Assembly: GCA_028711675.1 (NCBI GenBank)
Contig: JAQTRT010000033.1
Location: forward strand, 1-16,203
Length of the DNA: 16,203 bases
Reading direction: 5' to 3'
Source: a bacterium
Lineage (GTDB): Bacteria > Spirochaetota > JAHITG01
Made by a program: the position numbers and the translations under genes. The notes below the pieces were generated by a model, which worked only from the letters and a program-made list of their open reading frames with translations, had not been told where the DNA came from and searched no databases. Positions 9,020 to 15,381 of the stretch are shown one piece after another. Position 1 is the first letter of the stretch, and each line of letters begins with the position of its first letter.

Positions 9020-10030
9020 ATGCCGAAAGAGAAATTACAGTTCTACTTCAAGATTACTTTAATCTTATTCCTGGTCTTTCTCGCCATCCATCTCATCAAC
9101 GAGTTCGGTGTCTTCAACCTTTTTTACACGGACAGGCTCAAGGCTGTTGCCGCAGATTACAGGGAGAAATATAAAAGTTTTCTGGAATCCAAGATTAATA
9201 TCGCCAGGACCGTATCGCGCGACGAGATCGTACGGAGTTCCCTCATCCAGGCCACGTACAACAACAACCTCATGGATTCCCTTCAGCATTTGAACCTGTA
9301 CAAGAAAAACTTTACTGACATCAGGAACATCACGCTCTTTAATTCCATATATAATATCATCCTCACCACGGACCTTGAGAATTACATCATCAACAAGAAT
9401 CTGAGCAAGGACTGGTTCCTGGGTTCCCTGTCCCGGAACTACTATATCTCCGATTTCATCTATCATTCCCGTTATAACGAGTATATCGTCACGCTCCTCA
9501 TGCCTATCCAGAATGTGGTGAACGAGAACATCGGCTTTATCATGGTGGACCTCTCCGTAGAGTCCTTATTCAAATTTTTCCAGGCGAACAGGAACCTGGT
9601 CTTCGTCCTTGAGCAGATGAACCGCATTACTTTTCATTATCCGGTGGAACACAGGATATCCCGGGAAAAGGACCTGGAGAAATTCCCCCTGAGCACACGT
9701 ATCAGGATCGACAAAGAGACTGTTCTGGTCGTCGCTGCCGCAAAAGAATTCATTTCCCTTCCTTTGATCGTTAAATTATTATTGATATTATTTTTTATTT
9801 TGCTATTATTCTTCGGAACATATTTTTATCTGGAAAAATATGTGTACGCCCACAGAAAACAGCTGAAAGCCATCACGGATGAGATCGTTAATTTTTCCAA
9901 AAAGATCACGGTCAGCGAGATGGATAAACGCGAAAAGACCTCTGATATCAAACAGGAGAAAAGGGTTGAAAAAAAACCTGAAAAGCGACCGACCCCGGAA
10001 AAAGAAAAAGATTTTACCTTTACTGAGTAA
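9020..10030 (+). CDS. Inner-membrane protein with Cache-like sensor region (336 aa)
   Basis: Membrane segments at residues 9-29 and 248-270 flank a periplasmic region of about 215 residues. Its core reads like a Cache domain: ITLFNSIYNIILTTD (104-118), SKDWFLGSLSRNYYISDF (129-146), then EYIVTLLMPIQNVVNENIGFIMVDLSVESL split over 154-183. That order (W-F, YISD, VT-PI-N, G-I-V-D) is typical of Cache sensors. The cytoplasmic tail (271-336) is highly charged with many Lys, Glu and Pro and has no recognisable output domain. The plan matches that of the first operon gene, so the two may pair or form a complex. ATG 9020 has AGGAG at 9011-9015 and AAGGA at 9005-9009. The gap to the previous gene is 55 bp. 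The ligand and signalling partner are unknown. Confidence 0.85.
   Translation: MPKEKLQFYFKITLILFLVFLAIHLINEFGVFNLFYTDRLKAVAADYREKYKSFLESKINIARTVSRDEIVRSSLIQATYNNNLMDSLQHLNLYKKNFTDIRNITLFNSIYNIILTTDLENYIINKNLSKDWFLGSLSRNYYISDFIYHSRYNEYIVTLLMPIQNVVNENIGFIMVDLSVESLFKFFQANRNLVFVLEQMNRITFHYPVEHRISREKDLEKFPLSTRIRIDKETVLVVAAAKEFISLPLIVKLLLILFFILLLFFGTYFYLEKYVYAHRKQLKAITDEIVNFSKKITVSEMDKREKTSDIKQEKRVEKKPEKRPTPEKEKDFTFTE
9954..9968 (+). promoter_or_regulatory. Ribosome binding site deciding a TTG start at 9966
   Basis: AGGAGA at 9954-9959 lies seven bases (counted from AGGAG) before TTG 9966, inside the 3' end of the upstream gene. The longer frame from ATG 9879 would add 29 basic residues before the signal peptide and has no ribosome binding site. 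From TTG 9966 the protein begins MKKNLKSDRPRKKKK and then a hydrophobic core, as a signal peptide should. Confidence 0.7.
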
Positions 10031-12908
10031 AGCCCTCCTCTTTCTTATCCTGTTACACTCCTTCTCATACTCGGTCCTGGCTTTCGGTCAGAACAAGGTC
10101 CAGTACAAATACTTTCTCTGGGAAGTATTAAAGACCCCCCATTTCGATATTTATTACAACAAAGGGCAGAAACTGCTGGCCGAGCAGACAGCGCTTATTC
10201 TCGAGGATTCCTGCGCCAAGGTGAGCGACAACCTGCGCTTCGAGCTCACACGCCCCGTGCCTGTCATCATCTACAACAGCCATAACGACTTTGAACAATC
10301 CAATGTCATTTTAGAAATGATCAGCGAGGGGACAGGCGGATTCACCGAAGTGTTTAAAAGCCGGATCGTGATCCCCTTCACCGGATCCTACGGGGAATAC
10401 CAGCATGTCCTTCACCATGAATTGACACATGCTTTCCAGTACAATATGCTCCTGGGAGGATTCTGGGAATCCCTTTTTACCCGGCAATTCATGTATATGC
10501 CCCCCCTGTGGTTCGTGGAAGGCATGGCTGAATTTGAATCCATCCGCCGGGACTCTGAAACAGACATGATCATCAGGGATGCTACAGTGAATAACATGCT
10601 GGTTCCCATAGAACGGCTGGAGAATGTGTATTCACTCGGCGGATTCGAGTATTATCTCATATACAAGGAAGGCCAGGCCTTCCTCGATTACCTGGCCAGG
10701 CAGTACGGTGAATACAAACCCGGTGAGATACTGAAAACATTCCAGAAGACAAGAGATTTCTTCAACTCCTTCAAGGCCGTTATCGGGAAAACCCACTATG
10801 AAGTGAACCAGGACTGGTTCAAATCCCTCCGGAAACAATACTGGCCCCTGGTGAAGAGCAAGAAAGAACCGTCTGAGTTCTCAAAAAGACTGACAGACCA
10901 CCAGCAGGAAGGCTCTTTCTATAATTCCAAACCAATCTGGGCCCCGAACGGGAAAAAGATCGCCTTGCTCACGGACCGCCATATTTTCATGAACATCGTC
11001 CTTATCAGCGCTGACACCGGCAAGGAGCTCGATGTCCTTATCAAGAGCGGCGACCGGTCGGATTATGAGGAGATGACCCCGCGGGAGAACGCACTCTCCT
11101 GGTCTTCTGACGGCAGGTATCTTGTCTTCACGTCCAAGGCCGGCCAGTACGACAAGATCAATATCTATGACTTCAAGCAGAAAAAAGTAATTAAAAAAAT
11201 CAATCCCGAATTGGACGCTCTTTCTTCTCCGGATATTTCCAGGGGGAACAAATACATCGTCTTCAGCGGCACAAAGAACGGAAAGAACGACCTGTACATG
11301 GTCGATTTCAACGGCAGGAACCTGAAAAATCTGACCGATGACCCGTACTTTGATTCCTATCCCATCTGGAACAAGACCGGCGATTATATCATCTTTACTT
11401 CCAACCGGGATAAAGGTTATCTTTCCCGGAACAACGATATTTTTCTTTACTCCCTGCGGACAAAAGAGATCATCAAGATCGTAAGCTCGTCCAACAACAA
11501 CATCTCGCCCCGTCTTGACCGTTTCGATAAACGCCTGGCTTTTGTCTCGGACCGGGACGGATTTGCGAACATTTACCTGAAAAACATGAACGAATTCAGC
11601 AACATTGGGAATATTTTAAACAAGGAAGAATATAAGCTGACCGATGTGATCACAGGCGTATTCGACCCTTATTTCTCTCCGGACGCCACCAAGCTGGTCT
11701 TTACCAGCTATTACAAGATGGGCCAGGATATCTGCCGGATGGATATACCCGAAAAATACAATACAAATCTTATCACGCGGTCCGTCATGACCAATACGAA
11801 AAAAAAGGACAAAGTAGATGAAATGGCCTTTGAATTATCAGAAGCCAAGAAGGAAAGATACGGCCTGAAGTTCACTCCGGACATGATCATGGGCGGATTC
11901 ATCTATTCTTCGGTTTACGGGTTCGGGGGGTTCACTTACCTTGAATTCAGCGATCTTCTGGGGAACAACCGTTTTTCCCTGGCCACGGATTTCCTGACAG
12001 GCAACAATGACTTTAATTTCCAGCTTGTTTATTATTATCTGGCACACCGCATCAATTACGGACTGGGCCTCTTTCATTTAAAAGATTATTATTACAATTA
12101 TAACCTGCTCGATGATTACAGTTACACATACGAGATCTATTATCTGCGCCGCTACGGGATCAACGGCCTGGCCAGCTATCCTTTCTCCAAGTTCTTCAGG
12201 CTGGACCTGGAATGTCTGGTCATGAAATATATCCGGACCGCGGACGACGACAGCAACGAGGTCGAGAACGTGGATACCAACCTCAACATCGCCAGCCTTT
12301 CCCTGGTCTATGACACCATTATCTGGGGCGTGACCGGTCCAGCGTGGGGCCACCGCAGCATGCTTTCCTACCAGAAGTCCCTGCCTTTGACAGGCAAGGA
12401 CTGGCTTTTCGATTCCGTTGTCGTGGATTTCCGGCATTATTTCCTTATGAGTAAAAAATATATATTAGCCACGCGGACCGCTTTTGGCTCCATCTGGGGC
12501 CGCGACAGGCTGGAGAATAAATTCTATATAGGCGGCTACAACACCATCCGCGGCCAGTCCTACCTGGAATTCTCAGGCACGCGGATGTTCCTTTTCAACC
12601 TGGAATACCGTTACCCCTTTGTGAACATTATCCAGATAACCTGGCCTTTTTCTTTCAGCATCCAAGATCTCAGGGCCGTCTTTTTTGCGGATTTCGGCAG
12701 CGCGTGGGATAACACGAAAAAATGGCAGTGGGCCACAAACCGCGGCACCTTTCTTTTTAAGGACCTGAAGAGCGGCGTGGGCTGGGGCTTGAGGTTCGGA
12801 TTGTATGTATTCAGGTTCAGGCTTGATTTCGCGACGCCGTGGGACGGTTCAAGGATATATCCTCTGTCCAAATGGCAGGGGCTTTTCTCCATGGGATATG
12901 ATTTTTAA
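9966..12908 (+). CDS. Metallopeptidase / TolB-like propeller / Omp85-like barrel fusion (980 aa)
   Basis: Read from TTG 9966: signal peptide at 1-40 (basic start, core ALLFLILLHSFSYSVLA). Residues about 45-295 form a peptidase MA-like gluzincin domain with H151-E152-L-T-H155 and WFVEGMAEF (182-190), E185 being the probable third zinc ligand and E152 the catalytic base. Residues about 310-600 hold PD40/WD40-like blades of the TolB type (PIWAPNGKKIALLTD, LSWSSDGRYLVFTS, PIWNKTGDYIIFTSNRD, PYFSPDATKLVFTS). Residues about 635-980 are an Omp85/BamA-like barrel: the IRGQ motif (861-864) in GGYNTIRGQSYLEFSGTR, LEYRYPF, FADFGSAW, and a C-terminal Phe after SMGYD that fits the BAM recognition signal. 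Such three-part proteins occur in several diderm phyla but their job is not established to my knowledge. It would place a protease at the periplasmic face of an outer-membrane pore. Overlaps the previous gene by 65 bp and ends the operon. Confidence 0.9.
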   Translation: MKKNLKSDRPRKKKKILPLLSKALLFLILLHSFSYSVLAFGQNKVQYKYFLWEVLKTPHFDIYYNKGQKLLAEQTALILEDSCAKVSDNLRFELTRPVPVIIYNSHNDFEQSNVILEMISEGTGGFTEVFKSRIVIPFTGSYGEYQHVLHHELTHAFQYNMLLGGFWESLFTRQFMYMPPLWFVEGMAEFESIRRDSETDMIIRDATVNNMLVPIERLENVYSLGGFEYYLIYKEGQAFLDYLARQYGEYKPGEILKTFQKTRDFFNSFKAVIGKTHYEVNQDWFKSLRKQYWPLVKSKKEPSEFSKRLTDHQQEGSFYNSKPIWAPNGKKIALLTDRHIFMNIVLISADTGKELDVLIKSGDRSDYEEMTPRENALSWSSDGRYLVFTSKAGQYDKINIYDFKQKKVIKKINPELDALSSPDISRGNKYIVFSGTKNGKNDLYMVDFNGRNLKNLTDDPYFDSYPIWNKTGDYIIFTSNRDKGYLSRNNDIFLYSLRTKEIIKIVSSSNNNISPRLDRFDKRLAFVSDRDGFANIYLKNMNEFSNIGNILNKEEYKLTDVITGVFDPYFSPDATKLVFTSYYKMGQDICRMDIPEKYNTNLITRSVMTNTKKKDKVDEMAFELSEAKKERYGLKFTPDMIMGGFIYSSVYGFGGFTYLEFSDLLGNNRFSLATDFLTGNNDFNFQLVYYYLAHRINYGLGLFHLKDYYYNYNLLDDYSYTYEIYYLRRYGINGLASYPFSKFFRLDLECLVMKYIRTADDDSNEVENVDTNLNIASLSLVYDTIIWGVTGPAWGHRSMLSYQKSLPLTGKDWLFDSVVVDFRHYFLMSKKYILATRTAFGSIWGRDRLENKFYIGGYNTIRGQSYLEFSGTRMFLFNLEYRYPFVNIIQITWPFSFSIQDLRAVFFADFGSAWDNTKKWQWATNRGTFLFKDLKSGVGWGLRFGLYVFRFRLDFATPWDGSRIYPLSKWQGLFSMGYDF

Positions 12909-12915
12909 AACACCG

Positions 12916-12960
12916 TCACCATACCTAAAGGAATCACCATACCTTTAGGTATGGTGATTC
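12916..12960. repeat. Three-segment inverted repeat with two alternative perfect hairpins
   Basis: CACCATACCTAAAGG (12917-12931) and a second near-copy CACCATACCTTTAGG (12935-12949) are followed by their complement at 12942-12960. Hairpin one pairs 12916-12931 with 12942-12957 (16 bp, ten-base loop). Hairpin two pairs 12931-12943 with 12948-12960 (13 bp, loop TTTA). They share the right arm, so only one can form at a time. It begins eight bases after the operon's last stop. No U-run follows on the plus strand, so it is not a standard intrinsic terminator; roles in RNA stability or conditional termination, or a mobile-repeat origin, remain possible. Confidence 0.85.
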
Positions 12961-13027
12961 GCAGGACCGGCTGATTTAAAAATCCGCCGCTACGTAATAA
13001 AAAAATTTTCATAAGGTTTCCAAAAAT

Positions 13028-14128
13028 ATGATAATACAACCTATTCCCTTAATTTCTTTCCTTCATCGTACAGTAGCCTTTTTGATCTCCCTCCTTTTCC
13101 TTGCTTCTCCTGTCAGCGCATTGGACATCCGGATCCTCCTGACCGCGGAAGCCCCGGAAATCTCTCTTCAAGGGAATTTCGATCTGCTGGCAGGCAATAC
13201 CACAATAAAAAAGATCAGTAATGAGAAAGTGAGCATAATGGATTTGAAAAAATCCCGGTCGGACCAGGCTGCCTTTGAATTCCAAAACCAGGGCGGTACC
13301 TTTTCCATCGGTTCCCATCAGTATAAAGGCCACCTGAGGATCCTGTTCACGGACAAGGCCAGTCTGGTCAATATCATTAATATTGAGGATTATATAATTG
13401 GAGTCCTTCCCAATGAGATATCCCCTGCCTGGCCCCTGGAAGTGATCAAAGCCCAGGCCGTGGCTGCCAGGACTTTTGCGGAATATTTTATCCGGAAAAG
13501 TCAAAGCAACCCTTATGACCTGACGGATAATACGTTCTCCCAGGTCTATAAAGGGATCATGCCGGAGAAAGAAAGTTTCTGCAAGGCCATGGAAGAGACA
13601 AAGGACGAGATACTTGTTTTCCAGGACGAGCCTATCCAGGCTTTTTTTCATTCCACCTGCGGCGGACACACGGAAGATGCCTTGAAAGTCTGGGGCAAAC
13701 ACCTGGCTTACCTGACAGGAGTCCCCTGCAGTTACTGCCGGGACTCCATTCATTACAGCTGGGAAGCACGGTTCAGTGAAGCGGAACTGCTTGATAAACT
13801 GAAAGGATACGGCCTGGAAAGGATCAGGAACATTGTTCCGGAAAAAATGAGCAGCTCGGGACGCTGGGTTTCCGTTAAAATCATGGGCCTGCGAAAGAGC
13901 ATCATCCTTCCGGGAAATAATTTCAGGATCCTCCTGGGTATTGAAAAGCTGAAAAGCACAAAGTTCAGGATCACGAAGGAAAGGGACGGATTCCTGATCA
14001 AAGGAAAAGGGTGGGGGCACGGTGCCGGACTGTGCCAGTGGGGCGCTAAGACCATGGCTGAGAAAGGCTATAAGTATTACCAGATTTTACGGTACTATTA
14101 CCGGGGAACTAAAATAAAAAAAAACTGA
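13028..14128 (+). CDS. SpoIID/LytB-domain peptidoglycan lytic protein (366 aa)
   Basis: A signal peptide (about 1-31, ending SPVSA) is followed by a complete SpoIID/LytB domain: NIEDYIIGVLPNEISPAWPL (117-136), KAQAVAARTFAEYF (141-154), FFHSTCGGHTEDA (206-218), CSYC (234-237) and GKGWGHGAGLCQWGAKTMAEKGY (from 326) with ILRYYYRGT at the end. In SpoIID a Glu in the LPNE motif is catalytic; here that is E130. Known family role: lytic transglycosylase acting on glycan strands lacking stem peptides, or enhancement of amidases. Bacteria that do not sporulate use such proteins in cell-wall remodelling, and the envelope context here suggests this. H208, C211, H214, C234 and C237 could bind zinc, as in some homologues. 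The start has a weak AAGG at 13013-13016, 11 bases upstream; I see no convincing promoter in 12961-13020, only AT-rich DNA with a poor TAATAA. Confidence 0.93.
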   Translation: MIIQPIPLISFLHRTVAFLISLLFLASPVSALDIRILLTAEAPEISLQGNFDLLAGNTTIKKISNEKVSIMDLKKSRSDQAAFEFQNQGGTFSIGSHQYKGHLRILFTDKASLVNIINIEDYIIGVLPNEISPAWPLEVIKAQAVAARTFAEYFIRKSQSNPYDLTDNTFSQVYKGIMPEKESFCKAMEETKDEILVFQDEPIQAFFHSTCGGHTEDALKVWGKHLAYLTGVPCSYCRDSIHYSWEARFSEAELLDKLKGYGLERIRNIVPEKMSSSGRWVSVKIMGLRKSIILPGNNFRILLGIEKLKSTKFRITKERDGFLIKGKGWGHGAGLCQWGAKTMAEKGYKYYQILRYYYRGTKIKKN

Positions 14129-14129
14129 T

Positions 14130-14525
14130 TTAAGAGTATTGGATATAACAGCCATTGGATTGCGATCCGTTAATTTTGGAAAGTACGGATAAAAAATATT
14201 CCCGCGTAAACGGTTTAACGATAATCCCCTTCACACCCAATTGACGGCACTTCCGCACCATCTCCTCATCATTATAGGATGTCACCACGAGCACTCTTGC
14301 GTCCTTATCATGCTTCATGATCTTCTCACAAGCCTGAATGCCATCCGTATTCCCCACCCGTATGTCCATGATAGCCAGGTCCGGTTTTATAGCGATATAA
14401 AGATCGACAGCTACATCCGCATTATCCGTCTCAATGACCTTGATGGAATTATCAAGGGACATGAAGATACCCTTGATCATGCGTCTGACAGCGAAGAGAT
14501 CATCAGCGATCAACACCTTTTCCAT
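14130..14525 (-). CDS. Stand-alone CheY-like response regulator receiver (131 aa)
   Basis: A single receiver domain with no output domain. Conserved residues are present: acidic pair D8-D9, phospho-acceptor D54 in AIMDIRVGNTDGI, T82 in VVTSYN, and K104 in VKPF. The protein ends about ten residues after the last receiver helix. Such proteins act by binding a partner when phosphorylated. No histidine kinase lies in the window; the Cache-like membrane proteins upstream have no kinase domain, so a link with them is only a guess. The start is supported by GAGGAGG on the minus strand seven bases before the ATG, and by its own promoter. Its stop is one base from the stop of the convergent SpoIID-type gene, and on the minus strand a run of nine T follows at once, within the other gene. 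Confidence 0.95.
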   Translation of the reverse strand: MEKVLIADDLFAVRRMIKGIFMSLDNSIKVIETDNADVAVDLYIAIKPDLAIMDIRVGNTDGIQACEKIMKHDKDARVLVVTSYNDEEMVRKCRQLGVKGIIVKPFTREYFLSVLSKINGSQSNGCYIQYS

Positions 14526-14611
14526 AAAATATCCTCCTCTACTTTTACCAGCCCCCTTGCCGTCCTCCCCCTACCCCAAAAGCCGGGGATTCTTTTCACG
14601 GATCGGTATCT
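14526..14611 (-). promoter_or_regulatory. Leader of the receiver gene, G-rich in RNA
   Basis: From the predicted start near 14611 to the ATG the transcript leader is about 86 bases. It holds, read on the minus strand, GGGGTAGGGGG, then AGGACGGCAA, then GGGGG (plus-strand C-runs between 14551 and 14577), preceded by CCCCGG at 14582-14587 that could pair with GGGG at 14573-14576. The Shine-Dalgarno GAGGAGG (14532-14539 region) is separate from these runs. A G-quadruplex or hairpin affecting translation is possible but only three runs have three or more G. Confidence 0.45.
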
Positions 14612-14617
14612 ATCTAT

Positions 14618-14645
14618 ATTATAATACTATTCCGGAAGAATGCAA
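14618..14645 (-). promoter_or_regulatory. Sigma-70-type promoter of the receiver gene
   Basis: On the minus strand TTGCAT (14640-14645) and a perfect TATAAT (14618-14623) are 16 bases apart, reading toward the receiver gene. The expected start is near 14611. The TATAAT lies in an ATTATAAT stretch that also reads as TATAAT on the plus strand, but no -35 is present for that direction. Confidence 0.75.
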
Positions 14646-14829
14646 GTTTATCCTGTTCAGAGATTAAAAATTGTAAATTTTTCTTTACACCCCCTTTTGA
14701 TCCGCCACAAGGACTTTAAACATTTTTTCAATAAATCCTGATGAGAGCCCATGATCCGCAGACTTCCGGATCTCCACGGTTTCCGGCATGGATAACCAGG
14801 TAAAATAAAAAAATATTTTATTAAAAAAG
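14646..14829. other. Gene-free spacer between divergent genes
   Basis: No credible gene on either strand. It contains a perfect 6-bp hairpin (14753-14758 with 14767-14772, eight-base loop) and an AT-rich block at 14801-14829, including TAAAATA/TATTTTA arms (14801-14807, 14814-14820), directly upstream of the next -35, where it could act as an UP element. The octamer TGATCCGC occurs at 14699, 14752 and again at 15223. Confidence 0.6.
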
Positions 14830-14857
14830 TTGAAAACCATTCAAAATTGATTATGAT
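14830..14857 (+). promoter_or_regulatory. Probable promoter of the CxxC/CxxH small-protein gene
   Basis: TTGAAA (14830-14835) and TATGAT (14852-14857) are spaced by 16 bases, with A-tracts upstream. The expected start near 14864 gives a leader of about 59 bases to ATG 14923. TTGAA-AACCA-TTCAA (14830-14844) is an inverted repeat on the -35 that might bind a regulator. Confidence 0.55.
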
Positions 14858-14922
14858 ATATTAAAGTATCAAACCTGATGATCACGACTCCTTGGGATCG
14901 GGAAAAGGAAGGTGGCGGGATT

Positions 14923-15225
14923 ATGAAAAAAAAGAACATCGACGAACTGGGCATTAAATGGGGCAGAGAAAAATATATTTGCAGGGTTTGCCGCAGAAAA
15001 GTAACTAAAAAAGCTGCCGAGAGAGAAGAATGGTATTACCGGGTCAAAGGTAAGGAAAAAGGCACCGGGAAATCTTTGCAGTATTTTTACCCCAATGAAG
15101 TGGAATACCTGTGCTATGAGCATTTCCGTACCCTGCCCAGACACGAAGCTGTCCAGTTCGTGGTGGTAGGTTATCCATATTTTTCATCCCGCCTCATGGG
15201 CCGGGAAAACATTTCCAGTTTCTGA
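14923..15225 (+). CDS. Small putative zinc-binding protein, CxxC/CxxH (100 aa)
   Basis: A basic, soluble protein with C20-R-V-C23 and C64-Y-E-H67, a spacing that fits a zinc-ribbon or treble-clef-like site; between them lies a charged segment (KVTKKAAEREEWYY, KGKEKGTGK) that could contact RNA or DNA. The C-terminus (70-100) is more hydrophobic (AVQFVVVGYPYF). I do not recognise the family. An in-frame ATG at 14878 would add 15 residues, but it has no ribosome binding site and lies only about 14 bases from the predicted transcription start; ATG 14923 has AAGGAAGG at 14905-14912. Both flanks are non-coding, so it is probably a single-gene unit. Coding is supported by the promoter, ribosome binding site and cysteine pattern. 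Function unknown. Confidence 0.72.
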   Translation: MKKKNIDELGIKWGREKYICRVCRRKVTKKAAEREEWYYRVKGKEKGTGKSLQYFYPNEVEYLCYEHFRTLPRHEAVQFVVVGYPYFSSRLMGRENISSF

Positions 15226-15381
15226 TCCGCGGCTTCCTCTACGGCTTCCGGCCGGACGCTTGCCCGTAAAATTTTTTATAACCCGTTCCTCCCCTTGGAT
15301 TTCAACCATATTTCATTTCCACCGATAATAGATGCATCAGCCTGGAATAACAGACTGGCTCAAAATAAAAGGGGGAAGACC
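15226..15381 (+). other. Intergenic spacer with U-run and weak promoter-like sequence
   Basis: GC-rich sequence with a 10-bp palindrome TCCGGCCGGA is followed by ATTTTTTAT near 15270-15279; this may end the preceding transcript, though no good stem with a loop precedes the U-run. CGGCTTCC occurs twice (15230 and 15242). Before the radical SAM gene GATAAT (15324-15329) follows TTCAAC (15301-15306) at 17 bases, a poor promoter match. The ribosome binding site AGGGGG (15370-15375) lies six bases before ATG 15382. Confidence 0.35.

Noticed and set aside
12916..12960. Insertion sequence end or MITE
   Set aside because: No transposase, no target-site duplication and only one copy in this window; kept as a repeat of unknown origin.
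13049..14020. Minus-strand open frame opposite the SpoIID-type gene
   Set aside because: The plus-strand product has all SpoIID motifs, and the antisense frame has no ribosome binding site or recognised domain.
14241..14667. Plus-strand open frames across the receiver gene
   Set aside because: The minus-strand receiver has complete catalytic residues, a strong ribosome binding site and promoter; the plus-strand frames are shadows.
14646..15381. CRISPR array, tRNA or rRNA in the non-coding parts
   Set aside because: No regularly spaced repeats, no tRNA cloverleaf with a CCA-type acceptor end, and no rRNA-like conserved sequence were seen.
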